A stretch of DNA of 64,000 nucleotides. Source: Quercus robur (Eukaryota; Streptophyta; Magnoliopsida; Fagales; Fagaceae). This document shows, piece by piece, positions 1-11,818 of the stretch (positions within the stretch are counted from its first letter, which is position 1; each line of letters opens with the position of its first letter). A program made the position numbers and the translations under genes. The notes under the pieces are model-generated. The model had not been told where the DNA came from, ran no database searches, and saw only the letters and a program-made list of their open reading frames with translations. The DNA lies in contig NC_065539.1 of the NCBI RefSeq assembly GCF_932294415.1, positions 51,169,501 to 51,233,500 on the forward strand, written 5' to 3'.

Positions 1-179
1 TCACACATCAGTTTGTGCTACTCCTAGGATCACTCTGTATAGTTTGAGCCTTTGAGGCTATAGTTTTGTATTTTACTGCATGATAATTAATCTTTAATTA
101 TTGACTGCAAGAGTTAATGATAATTAATATATAATCATTGCTTCAATCCATTTGAGAGTCCTAGAATTATACTCTTTCC

Positions 180-1660
180 AAGTGCACCATATAAGACCAT
201 GAGGAATAGTGTTCCACACGTTCATGCTTTGATGGCCCTTAAATCCACTTCTCCAACAAGCTATAAGATCTTTCACAGGTTAATGGATGACCCAAGAGGC
301 ACCAAATAAGGAGAAAACCTAGACCAAAGGTCCTTTGCAATAGCACGATGTAGCAGAAAGTGGTTACAAGTCTCCCCTTTCCTTTGCACTTGCAACACCA
401 ATAAAAAATGATGATCTTTCTCTTTCGAATATAATCCATAGTGAAAAATTTAGCATGAGCTGAAGTCCAAGTAAAAAAGAGACAAATTAAGGAACCTATC
501 AAATAGAAGTCCGAGGAAAAAAGAGGCAACCTTTGTGGGGTCTTTAGTCTTCTAGATTGCTTGCCAAGGAAAATCCACACTATAGGCTTCATGTGAAGCT
601 TCATGGAAAGATTTCACATCAAATTTGTGGTTCTTTGATAGTGTCCAATAGATCCTATCCATGCCTCTCCCAGAAATATGAGAAAAGTGAAGAATTTGAG
701 AGAAATGTTCAATAGATTCAAGTTCCCAATCATTAAAAGACCAGGAGAAGGTAGGGCACCAAAGAATTTCATCTCTAGATCTATACATATATTGTGCAAC
801 AGTAGCATGTTTGTTAAACCTCAATATTATACAAATCAGGGAAGACATTTCACTTTATCAGAACTCAATTTTATAACTGCACTTGTGGAGGATACAAGTA
901 GTAATCTACCATGTGTGAATGCTTAAAAAAAGCCTTTCTTGTTGTATTTTTTCCCCTTTTTAAATGATAAAAAAGCTTTTCTTGTTGAGCACAAAGAATT
1001 CTGGAATTGTAAACTCAAGAAAACTTCCCTAAACACAGAATAGCATTGAATCAGCTCTGAAACTTAAAAGGTTAGATAAGATTAGATTATGCATCCATAT
1101 GGGCAGATCATATGACTCATTTCATGCAATATTGCAATATGTTATATCCATGTATGAAACAGCCACAAAATAAATGTTATTTTTCTTTGGTTGATAATAG
1201 GGATTGCATTAGCAAACTGACAAGGAATGATCTGGGTACACAATAAGACAAAAGGTGAAATACATGATCTTCTGGGGAGTAGTATTATAAAGACTACATA
1301 ATCCATTTGCTGGGAGTCAATGCACTTGCATATCTACTGGCTTTCTGATTGTAGATGTGTTGAGGAGGCTGTTCTTACTGTCCTAGTGGTTACCTGCCTT
1401 CATCTACAATGGGATGTATATTTAGAAGTTTCTATTAATATAAATCACCACACCATGCATCATGCCAAAAACAAAAACAACTTCCATCCCCAACTAAGAA
1501 TTTCACATATTGTGAAAATTTTTCCCTTCTTGTTCTAATATGCTTCCACACACTCACCGTGTAAGGGCCCTTAATATCAGCTGAACGCCACTGATCCTCT
1601 TCTTCCCCATATTTCACCCCCTCAAAGGGAATCCCTTTCTGTGCATTGGAAAACTCCAAA
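180..1660 (-). mobile_element. LINE (non-LTR) remnant, 3' half of ORF2
   Basis: On the minus strand, broken frames match the C-terminal part of plant LINE ORF2. About 1659-1435 gives a stretch ending VGDGSCFCFWHDAWCG, as found just after the reverse transcriptase. About 848-552 gives the linker with NDWELES and DRIYWTLSKNHKFDVKSF. About 604-239 gives the zinc-knuckle (zf-RVT) region with FFTWTSAHAKFFTMDYIRKR and CCKC. The order is right for one element, but roughly 0.5 kb between about 860 and 1430 does not fit and may be a later insertion. The frame is interrupted, so the copy is dead. It probably lies inside an intron of the sphinganine reductase gene, antisense to it. Confidence 0.8.
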
Positions 1661-1857
1661 ATTGGAAAATTACCATCTTTTATTGCTTTGTTAAAACGAG
1701 ATTGTGATTAAGATTACTACCCTCCAATAGAAAATGCATATAAAGCACAAATGTGTGTTCTATGCTCTGCTTGTTCAAGTATGATGCTACATCGAAATCT
1801 TCTGGATTCTCTTTTTTGTTTGTATGTAACTGATTAGGGTTTTTGGACTGATTGCAG

Positions 1858-2192
1858 AAACCAAGTTAAGGCCACAGCTCACCAGTATCATTGCAGCCTC
1901 CTCTGGTGCAATGAAAGCTGATGAAGTTGCCAGGAAAACATTAAGTGGCATCAAATCTGGTAGCTTTTTTATCCCTTGCAACTTTGAGGGTCTGTTGCTG
2001 TCTATAGCTACTGCTGGTTTAGCCCCTCAGAGATCATACCTGATGGCATTTGTTGAGATTGTTGCTGCTGGTATATCACGTTTTGCAGCTCTCTGCTTCC
2101 ATTGGAGCTGGTATGGAAGTATAGAAAAGTGGCACACACAAAATAAAAGTAAGTATTTTACAAAATGCTCTATCAAACATCAAGAGGATTGA
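1858..2192 (+). CDS. TSC10A: 3-dehydrosphinganine reductase, last coding exon (gene enters from the left)
   Basis: TSC10/KDSR is an ER-membrane short-chain dehydrogenase that reduces 3-ketosphinganine to sphinganine, the second step of sphingolipid long-chain-base synthesis. After an intron-like tract ending TTGCAG at 1857, the frame reads TKLRPQLTSIIAASSGAMKA, then DGIK-like and CNFEGLLLSIATAGLAPQRS, then a hydrophobic stretch and HWSWYGSIEKW. This is the family C-terminus: the SIIAASSGAMKAD block followed by the membrane-associated tail. The catalytic SDR core is not in the window. Read through, the frame stops at 2190-2192. A strong donor (GTAAGT) at 2149 suggests the last codons may be spliced to an exon near 3331, where the first in-frame codons would be Asn-His-Ser-stop. 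I cannot choose between these ends. Family assignment is from remembered homologues. Confidence 0.8.
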
Positions 2193-3330
2193 TATCCCTC
2201 ACATTGCCTTATCTTTTTTGATGAAACGGAAACTGCCTGCTTTAAAGGTGTAAAAAGGATAAGTATGAATGACTGACTGATCTGACATGTTTTTTGTGTT
2301 TGTGTGTGGCGCACATCTGTGTGTGTTCACAACGCATGATATTGACAATCCATAGAAATTCTTATGCAGAAATGCCCCTAAGAACAGTTTTTGGATCATA
2401 AATTTATGCATATCAGGGTCATATTTCATTTTTCTCATGACATCACTCCTTTAGTTCTTACTCCTCTTCCAGTTGGTGAATGGTTCAAATTTATTTTATT
2501 GTTGCTTCAAGTCAATGTCAGAAACTAGTCCTTTTATCTATATATGTTTGGGTACGATTCTAAACCATTCCTTTGTTGCATAAAATGGTCCAAATTGGCT
2601 TGCCCTTTTAATTTCAGTAAGACAATTGCTGGTTTATCATATCATTTTTTACTTCTGAGAAACTTCGTTTAGACTGTCTAGGTTGGTGTCTGAAGTTTTT
2701 CTGTTTCCTTGAATCTATGCAAGGCTGTATGCCTATTATTTTGCCTTTTTTTTATGTTCCCAGCAAAGTGGATCCATACATCTGGAATATAACTGCATAC
2801 CAAAGGAAGTATGCATTTTAACTTCCAAAAAAAGCATTTTAGACAGCATTTAATATGTTAATGAGGCTTGATGTAGCACTGGTAACTTCTCAAGTGAACA
2901 TGCGTGGTACTCAACTCTTCTTTTTTCTTTTTCTTTTTCTTTTTCTTTTTTTTTTTGAATGGGAGGAACTTCACTCTTGAAATAAAATTGTTACTATACT
3001 TTTCTGCGCATTCCTAGAAGATGAAAGTGCACTTGTTTGTCACAATAGTAATGAAACAGAGTAGGGTTGAAATTTCTGTTTCAAATTATAACCTTAGACT
3101 TTTTAACTTTTACTCTTATGTTCTACAGAATTTTGCCAGTTCCATGAAGCTATGTCATGGTATGAGGCATAATATGCGTAACAATAAAAAAACCAATTGC
3201 TTTTTGGTGCACTTAGTTTATGTTTGAATGTTGGGAATTATTGTTGCAAATGTGATTATATAAATTTTCTATGATCTTTTCTAGTGACTTAAAAGTTCGT
3301 GGTACTTACTGTGGTTATGAATTTCTTCAG
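2193..3330. other. Downstream of or terminal intron in the reductase gene; no other gene seen
   Basis: AT-rich, T-tract-rich sequence with no convincing open frame. If the donor at 2149 is used, this is the terminal intron. A T/C-rich stretch (2920-2955) is a simple repeat. Confidence 0.4.
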
Positions 3331-3640
3331 ATCACAGCTGACGGTTATGCTGATCACTACAAGTCCTTTGAGTTTCCCTGGAGTTGCTGGAAGTTGATTT
3401 CTCTCATCGTTAAAGTATCATTGCCTTGGAAACTGGAGTTTTGGAATTCTCTTTCACTGTTGTTGGGAATTACAGCAATGGCATGTTGCATGAACAGATG
3501 GATTATCATGTTCTTTTTGTTCCCATTCATATTGACATGTCAAGAAAGAAACAATGGGGAACTGAAATCACTTTGTGGCAGATTAGAGCCTTTTGGAATT
3601 GCAATTTTGTTTTGATTGAACTTACTTCACTACGGGTTTT
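3331..3640 (+). other. Possible terminal exon / 3' UTR of the reductase gene
   Basis: The stretch starts right after an acceptor-like TTTCTTCAG (ends 3330), is less AT-biased than its flanks, and has two overlapping short open frames, neither recognised. Joined to the donor at 2149 it would give an in-frame stop within four codons, so most of it would be 3' UTR. The T11-12 tract near 3640 marks the end of the less AT-rich part. Speculative. Confidence 0.3.
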
Positions 3641-3799
3641 TTTTTTTTTTTAATTATTATTATTAAATTTAAGCAGGTGTTAAATTGTCTACTGCTTATA
3701 GACTACAAATACTCTGCTTTCCCCCATCTTCTTGCTTATGACCTAAAGTTATGGAGCTGTATTACAGTTATATGTAGTTAGATGCTTCAAATATGTCAT

Positions 3800-4270
3800 C
3801 AACACCCATAACTTGAGCATTTGCATCTGCGCATGCAAAAATTTCTGTCTATTTTAACATTAAAAACCTATATTTTTTATTTTATATACTTACTTTTCAA
3901 AATACTCTACATCAGATTATCTATTTTATATTACATTCAATTAAAATATCAAATATTCTTGATTTTTTTAATAGTTTTTCTTTCTTCACATACAACCATC
4001 ATTCACTTTCTTCCTTTATTCTCGAGATATGTAAAGAAAGAATAAACAACTAAATGTAAAATAAATAATATCAGTGTAAATTTATACCGTTACTGTAGCA
4101 AATGTGTAAATTTACTCTCTTTTTTATAAGTAATAAGCAAATTTGTAAATTTACACAATTATACATGGATTGATGTGGGTTATTTTTAGGTAAACTATGT
4201 AAATTTTACACCTTTTTTTTTTATTATACACGAACTGACATGAATATTCTTATTTTGAAGTATTTGCGCC
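3800..4270. repeat. AT-rich dispersed repeat, copy 1 (relative at 60.06-60.37 kb)
   Basis: This stretch shares a series of phrases in the same order with 60060-60370: a TTTCTGTCTATTTTAA-like start, an ACATCAGATTATCTATTT-like middle, then ACATGGATTGATGTG. The two copies are strongly diverged. It has no coding capacity, so it is probably a non-autonomous DNA element. Confidence 0.45.
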
Positions 4271-4342
4271 CAAAAAAATAAATAGAACACAAAAAAGGAA
4301 GCCTAGTTAAGAATCAGCTAATAAAATTCATACTTGGAAATA

Positions 4343-6281
4343 GCTTCTTCTTTTTTTTTGGCTGAATAATACCTGAAAGTATCAATCTTGTCCAGCATCT
4401 AGTAAGTATTTGGCCATTAATTTTAAACTTGAGGTAGGAGAGTGTGTGATTTTCAGGATATAAGTTGATAGAGTCCAATCTAAACTTAAAGGGTGGAAGG
4501 CCAAACTCTTGTCCCAAGCTGGTAGAGCAACTTTAATCTCATCAGTCCTACCATCTATGCCCCTTTATACCTTTTCCTGCTTCTCAAAGTCCCTGAAACT
4601 GTGTGCAATAAATTGGATGCCATTGTTAGATCCTTTTGGTGGGGGCATGATCTTGGTACTAGGAAACTACACTTGGTGAATTGGGGAAATGTCTGCAAAC
4701 CTAAGAGGTTGGGTGGTCTTGGTTTCAAAAACTTTAGTCTTTTTAACCAAGCAATGATAGCAAAACAATATTGGAGAGTCCAAAACAACCCCAATTCCCT
4801 TCTGGCTAGGACTTTCAAACAAAGTACTTCCCACAAGCTCATTAAGAGAATACCATCCCAAACCTCATCATTCATGGATATGGAAAAACATCACAGAAAA
4901 TCAATACTCTCCCCTTCATCAAGGCCATTGGCTGATTGGAAATGGAAATCAGATACCACTTTCCCATCCAGATTGGTTTCAGTGCTCCAACCAAGTCCTT
5001 AGGGAGCACAGACTCGATAATGGCACAGTGGCTGACCTAGTTGATAATCAAACTAAGTCGTGGAAATGTGACCTAGTTAGAAAAATCTATCAACCACCAA
5101 TTGCTAAGGAGATACTTCAGATTCCTTTACCTAAAACTCAGGGCAACAATGACAAGCTGATCTGGAAGCACTCTCATCTGGAGATTACAAAGTTAATCGG
5201 GCTTATAACTTAATTCAGCAAGCTCAGAACATGTCTAACCCTTCATCACAGTATGCTTCAATCCTAGCCCCATCTGTTTGGAATATTTTCTGGAAAGTGA
5301 AATTACCTTTGAAAGTTCTTATGTTTATATGGAAATTTCTGCATAATTGCTTGCCTACTTTTGATAATTTGAGGAAGAGAGGTATCCAAGTAGCAGGAAG
5401 ATGTTTTATGTGTGATGAAATGGAAGAATCTGCTGTACACCTCTTTTTGAATTGCACCTGTGCAAGAGCCATTTGGCATGGCTCGAATCTTGGTTTGAGA
5501 GCTTCTGAACTGGAGTATACCTCTGCTGAACAGTGGCTTAGTCAATGCATTATTTCAAGTAAAGACTTGGAGCAGAACAGAATGATCTACTTGCAAACCA
5601 TCTTCCCCACTCTTTGGTCAATTTGGAACCATAGAAATATGGTTCTGCATCATGGACTGATTCCTAATCCTGTTGATGTTATTTTAATCTCCCAATCTCT
5701 TATTTGCAGGTATCAGAAAGCTTTCAACCATCACCAAATGCAGGAAAACAGACCAAGTGCAAAGCAAACCATGCAAAGAATCCCTCACCAGAACTGGCAG
5801 CTTCTTATCAAAGTGGCAGCTAGCAAAAATAGTAGAAACTAGGAGATATGGCTATGCTTTTGAAGCTAACACTATGGATGGGGTTACTATCTTCAGAGGT
5901 GCAGCTAATAGTGGTAGGCAGTCCACCTACATGGCAACCCAGGAAGCTATGGTGGAAGCAATTTTCAAAGCTATAGACCTAGGACTTGGCAGAATCCTGA
6001 TTCTTAGCAATCACAAGAAGCTAGTGCAGATCTGCAATTTTTCCAGAAACCCTCATGGCAAGATCAAGCTCTCCTATCAGACCTTTGTCAGTTAAAGCAG
6101 CAAAGTTTACGTATATTTGTCCTTTTTGTTCCTAGACTAGTCATGACAAATGTTTTTAAAACAGCCTCTATAGCTGCTAACTGTCCTGGCCGTTTTGTAA
6201 TGTGAACTAGCCCTGTAAGGCTTAACTTTATATTGCTCCTTTAGTTATATAAATGTTTTTCAGTTGGTATCAAAAAAAAAA
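4343..6281 (+). mobile_element. 5'-truncated LINE with zf-RVT and RNase H-like region
   Basis: Three consecutive frames follow ORF2 order. From about 4480: the end of the reverse transcriptase region (GWKAKLLSQAG, then FWWGHDLGTRKLHLVNW and RLGGLGFKNFSLFNQAM). At 5028-5213: the linker. From 5231: the zinc knuckle (VWNIFWKVKLPLKVLMFIWK, CFMCDEMEESAVHLFLNC). From about 5800: an RNase H-like tail (GYAFEANTMDGVTIFRGAAN). Stops and frame changes between blocks show it is dead. It ends in an A10 run at 6272-6281. The flanks 4301-4342 and 6282-6331 resemble each other, as old diverged target duplications would. Confidence 0.88.
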
Positions 6282-6706
6282 GCCTAGAGTATTAGTTTGA
6301 AGAATCTGCTAAAAGTTCATACTTTCAAATATTGATACAGATTACAAACTAACAGCATCTAAACCTATATTCTGACCAGGTCTGATTGGGACCGGAGGCC
6401 TGTCCAGTCAGGTTTGGTCCAGGGTTTTAACAGACCGAACATACTAGACCGGTCCTAAAAAAATGCAAAAGACCAATGCAAATCACAAGTTTGATTAGAA
6501 TCTTTAAGATTGAGCTATTTTCGAACCCAAATAAAAAGCCCAGCAGTAGTGCATAACCTCACTATTTTAAGCCCAATATAATAAACAACAAAGTGAACAA
6601 ACTTGAAACATCATTAATTTTCACAAAAAATCTAAACCGAATATCGACCGAGTGAAGCAAGCCGAGTTTTATTGAGTCAACACCGAGTCATTCACTTCCA
6701 AATTCA
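6282..6706 (+). promoter_or_regulatory. Upstream region of PRXIIF
   Basis: About 420 bp lie between the LINE tail and the PRXIIF start codon. They hold the right-hand copy of the LINE flank (to about 6331), a short GC-richer piece around 6377-6455 with repeated GACCGG-like words, and AT-rich sequence. I see no clear TATA box. The core promoter must lie here or inside the older flanking repeat. Confidence 0.4.
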
Positions 6707-8449
6707 ATGGCCTCCACAATTCTGAAGCGAACAAGCTTCTCCTCCTCCTCCTCCGGCATCCGAATCGGAGGAGTGCCTCTGAGGTACTTCGCGACTAAGG
6801 TTGAAGCAGGCACTGACATAGTCGCAACCGCACACAATGTTTCTCTCCAAAAAGCTCGCAGCTGGGATGAAGGTGTTTCCTCCAAGTTCTCCACTACACC
6901 TCTCAAAGACATTTTCAAGGTTAATGTTCACTCTAAATTTTATAGTTTAGGATAGATAGTGTTAGTGATGTTATGGATAAGTGCAATTAACTCTCTCTCT
7001 CTCTCTCTCTCATGGTATTTCAGGACAAAAGAGTTGTCATCTTTGGGCTCCCTGTAAGTTACTTCTTTAACTTTGTTTGTACATTTGTTCAATTGGGTAT
7101 TATTCAATTTTTAATAATTTTGCTTTGAAAAATCAATGAACCCAAGTGATGGGGAACATCACAAAGGATTCTTATATAAGCAAAGGATGCACAAGTTGTG
7201 GTTGACTTTCTTTGTTTCTTTTTTTGGATTGGCATGTTTGATTTCATGAGTACTTGATTTTATTCTGAAAGTTGAAGCTCAACATAGTGCAAATATTTGG
7301 GATTAAGGATTGGTTGTTATTGTTGTTGTATTTGATGAGACAGAAATGATGAAGTCTCTTGATGTGGGATTTAATGTCACTATAACTCAAATAGCCATTA
7401 TAATTATGATTTGTAATTGACTCATTTATATACTCGTACCATTTTATTGCCTTAACATTAAACCTCGGCAACTTTGTCCAACCAAAGTTTATGCTTTATC
7501 ACTTTAATCAGGAAGCTATTTATTGCAGAAGTTATTTGTAAAGGGTGAAGTGATGAAAACCAGTTTCTCACAATCATCACAAAGTAATGTTATTATATTG
7601 AGGCTTTAAACTTCACACAACAGTAAAGATAAAGCAGTTCTACTGATTGAAGTTCTTTCTTCGCTTTGTTTCAACAATTGTTTGCAACAACAATTAATTG
7701 TTACTTCATTGGTCGAATGAGTGTTTAGTTTTTATGAATTACTTGCTCCTTGGAGTTTGAGCGTGAGAGCTTCTTGGGAGGCAGGGAATTTTAATGAAAT
7801 GGAATTGTGTGAAAAGAATAAGGGAAATTTACTCTATTGTTATTGTTGTGTCCAAGACAGAGATGACCCCACATCAATATCTGCAATATATTGACCTCTC
7901 CTTTGATTTTAATGAAATGCTTTGGTGAGATGAATATATATGATTGGCATTTTCTATATCACAGGGTGCATACACAGGAGTTTGTTCACAGCAGCATGTG
8001 CCTAGTTACAAGAATAACATTGATAAATTTAGGGCTGAAAAGGTTGATTCTGTCATTTGTGTTGCTGTTAATGATCCATATGTCATGAATGCCTGGGCAG
8101 AGAAACTTCAAGCAAAAGATGCTGTAAGTTACCCGAGTCTTATCTCATTGTCTTCAAAATATTGACCTTAACATGTTCTGAATCTCTGTATGTTTATCTT
8201 TCTTTCTGCCCTGCCTTTCCCCTCCTTAAATTTGATTTTGAAGGGATTTATGTAGTTGAGTTCCTTATCTCCGCTTTTGCTGGTACAGACTGGTTCATCC
8301 TTGTCACCCACATTACCCAGTTTTTCTTTCCCATATCAACCACTTCTTATTCCCCACATCACCCACTTTCTCTTTCTCCATTGCGACTTTTTTCACTTTT
8401 TTTTTCTTGGACTTGGTTTGATGCCCACCCACTCCCCACATGACTGTTG

Positions 8450-8490
<41 letters not shown>

Positions 8491-9161
8491 TATTATAGCA
8501 GCAATTCCAAAACAGTACACCTGCACTGATACATTTCATTCCTCTTGCCAAACCGAAATGACTTCCTATGCAGTATTTATAACTTTGAGTTTACCTTTTC
8601 CTTTGATGCAGTAAAAATTAACTGCAGTGATATGCCTTATAGTAGCATCACTTTCTTATTTTAATATTTGATTTGATAGATTGAATTTTATGGGGACTTT
8701 GACGGAAGCTTCCACAAGAACTTGGGACTAGAGAAGGATCTCTCTGCTGCTTTACTTGGACCTCGCTCTCAAAGGTATAACCCTTGTATGATTTACTTCT
8801 TGTTGGAAATTGAGTGGACATAGTGATCGAAGGTGACACTCTAGTTGCCTTCTGGGAAATGGCTTAGATCTAGTTGAATCCATTGACTGTCAAGGGTTTC
8901 AATAATACACGTACAATTGATCGTTTCTCTATTAGTTACTAAAAACCATTCAACCGAGGCAAGAATGGTAACTTAATTTTTTTATCAAGAATGGTTTGTG
9001 GGTATTCCATTATAGTTTTCCAAAATTCTAAGATGCTGCTGCTTTTTTGATGTAGATGGTCAGCTTTTGTGGTTGACGGGAAGGTTAAGGTTCTTAATGT
9101 AGAGGAGAATCCATCTGACTTCAAAGTTTCTGGTGCGGAGGTCATCTTGAAGCAGATATAA
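6707..9161 (+). CDS. PRXIIF: Peroxiredoxin-2F, mitochondrial (type II peroxiredoxin)
   Basis: A thiol peroxidase that reduces H2O2 and alkyl peroxides in the mitochondrial matrix, using thioredoxin or glutaredoxin as reductant. Exons: 6707-6919, 7024-7053, 7965-8123, 8680-8774, 9056-9161. All introns are GT-AG and the phases fit, giving 200 aa, the normal family length. Residues 1-35 are a Ser/Arg-rich presequence without acidic residues. The core follows: ARSWDEGVSSKFSTTPLKDI, VVIFGLPGAYTGVCSQQHVP with the peroxidatic Cys at 88, SVICVAVND with the second Cys at 113 (the 25-residue spacing of the family), AIEFYGDFDG, LLGPRSQRWSAF and VSGAEVILKQI at the C-terminus. Exon 2 is only 30 bp. Intron 1 has a (CT)n tract and intron 3 a (TA)n(GA)n tract. 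The gene looks intact. Confidence 0.96.
8451..8490. repeat. Compound (TA)n(GA)n microsatellite in PRXIIF intron 3
   Basis: A TA repeat of about 18 bases runs directly into a GA repeat of about 22 bases. Likely polymorphic in length. Confidence 0.9.
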
Positions 9162-10435
9162 ACCTACCTTTGTTTTGTATGCAATCCATATGAGTACTCA
9201 AATCTTTTGTGAAATCATGTATCCAGTTCTCCAACGACACACCCCGGGAGGACATGTTCAATAAATACATAAGTGTCTTTGATGTTTCATATGTTAATTC
9301 CAGAGTTATCCTTTATGTATTTTCCGTCCTCTTTTATTCTGTTCATCTGATATAAGGTGGGTTATCCCACATTGTGAATAAGTTTACCACATACGAGAAG
9401 TGAGTTTCAAGGGTTGCACTGATGTTGGTGCTTCTAGTCATATTCCATGCAAGAACTGCTCCCTTAATTGTCTTTCTAGTTGTGTTTCTTCAAGACATGA
9501 CCCAGTAATTTTACCACAATGCTTGCTATGTGATTCTTGTCCACATTCTTACCAAAGCTACCTCCTCAAGTCGATCTAGGCAGTGTGAAATGCGCTGCTG
9601 CAAACTGCTCAACAGATGCATATTTATGGTCTATGCAGTATACTTGACCATATATATCCTGTGGTTATCAGATTTTGGTTTGCTATTCTTTTGAATAGGA
9701 TGGTCATCTTCAATTTAACTTACTATTGATGGCTTGCTTGAGGATTCTGTTTATGGACAATATTAAACTCGAAAAAGACCGTTACCTAATCCGAGTCCAC
9801 CTGAACCCATTTACAACTGGCTGTATCACCAGAAATTAGCTTACTTCTTTTTTGGGATAGCTCAGTGCATTTCTGTTTCTTTATAAGTTTAGGTTGATGC
9901 TTCAATTTGTTTACATTTTTAGGGTTATTCAACAGGTTGGCACCCAAAAAAAAACAGAGAAAAAGAAGCAATGAGCTTCTGTTTAAGATGCTTACTCAAA
10001 AGCGTGAGGGCAATGTTGTGGTAAATACTAAATGCCACCTCCAATAAGATCTGAGGAGCTGTTCTTTAAAAGTTGCAAACGTTCAGCCCATTTGCTTGCT
10101 GTAGTGACTTTCCTTTAACTTGCCATGTTTCATCTGTGCATAAAGCAAAGAATTTCATACCTGAATAAAAAGGCAAAAATGGGTCCCAAATCGCAAATAT
10201 ATACATGTACCAAGTGTAACTTGGACTCAACACACACATATAAGGTTTAACTGCATCTTTCTCTTGACTATGATGCAGTTTTAATGTCCCTCATTATCTA
10301 TTGGTAATAAGCATCTTATCCCTATTATTATTGAAAATTTTTCAACTTTCTAACAAATATGTTTAATAAAAATTTGAATTATATATTATATTTACTGAAA
10401 ATAACTTTATCCCACGTCCACAAGCAACGCCAAAC

Positions 10436-10469
<34 letters not shown>

Positions 10470-10610
10470 TAAAATCAATATTAAGGACTATAAACAACTA
10501 AAAGCATTCAACAATTTTATGTTTAAATGACAGGACACAAATAACATGTATAATCTAATGTTTTAAACTACAACACTTTAATAGATTTTTAAAAAAAAAA
10601 TCAAAAAAAG
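9162..10610. other. PRXIIF 3' side and intergenic DNA; no gene seen
   Basis: The first 200 bp or so should be PRXIIF 3' UTR, with an AATAAA at about 9260. The rest is AT-rich and holds only short chance frames. An A-run plus (TA)n tract lies at about 10437-10470. Confidence 0.5.
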
Positions 10611-10611
10611 A

Positions 10612-10800
10612 GTAATGTTATGACCACAACATTTTCACAAAAACTTTAGGTGGTAGATTGTTATTGGTTCTAATATGAGCCCACCACTAACATCACTTTT
10701 ATACCCACCCATCATCTTCGTGTCTAATCTAGGTGCACTAGAACACTGTAGACAAGTTAGTCTCATATGCGCAATATATATATATATATATATATATATA
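10612..10800. repeat. MITE fragment and (TA)n microsatellite next to a duplication breakpoint
   Basis: 10617-10680 carries the words ACCACAACATTTTCACA and GGTGGTAGATTGTTATTGGT, shared with the fold-back element at 56.84-57.00 kb. It is followed by a (TA)n tract at about 10774-10800 and a (CA)/(CG) stretch. The inverted segmental duplication begins just to the right. Confidence 0.5.
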
Positions 10801-11818
10801 CACGCACGTGCGCGCACACACATCAATGAGCCTGTAATAGGAATCTACAATTTGATATTTTGGGATCAACAAAGTGTACTTTCTCACTCAGCTCAACTCA
10901 GTATCTCTAAACAAGCATCTTGCAAGTGCATACTACTTTGACAGTGGAGTCACCTTTGGAGACGGCTATGTCAAGGTACATTTCAAATGATAATCATGCT
11001 TACTGCTGCCTATGTGTTAGTAGAATAATGGTTAAATGAATAAGTATATCATTTCTTTACACTTTAAACTTTGGGATACATAGTAATTTATTAGGGTATT
11101 AGAACAAGTGATGTTGACTTAAAACTCAAGTCTCCATTCTAGAATACCATATTAGTTACATGATTAAATTGATTATTTCCTAACAGAATTCTGCATATGG
11201 TAAATGTCTTGCTTGGTGGTATTTAGAATGAACAAGGTTACATGTGAAAAATAGTATGGTATAGAAGAAAACTTTAAAAGGTTGTCTTGTTCTATGGCAG
11301 GTTCTTGCAGCAACTCAAACTCCAGGAGAGGCAGGTAAAAAGTGGTTTCAGGGCACTGCAGATGCGACAGTTCCATTGGCCTTTTGAGGTAATTGATATT
11401 CACATTTAATTAGGGTGACAAAAGTTTAGAATTGCTCTTCCATGTAACATATTAATTTTAAGCTATTTGGACAACTTTATTATTGCAAAATTGGAATTAT
11501 ACTGGGTTATATACAGGGACCAATCGATTTTGAAGAACGACTCATTTGACATATTAGATAGCCCTCCTTATTTTGGTTTGATTAACTTTCCCTTATTAGC
11601 TAGAGTCAATATTCTGTACGTAAATATCCTACCTGGGGATTAACTGATAACCTCTCTTCATAATAGGTATCGATGGTCTCAACCTTCTATTTGAATTTGG
11701 TTTATAGCAATATAATTTCTTATTCATCAAAAAGAATGATGTCAAAGGCAACACTGAAACAATTGGAAGACACAAAAATGCCAAAAATAATTATGTAGAA
11801 GGTTTTAGTCATCTACTC

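Noticed and set aside
5757-6095. Possible independent RNase H gene
   Set aside because: It continues the LINE ORF2 order (reverse transcriptase, zinc knuckle, RNase H-like) and ends just before the LINE poly-A.
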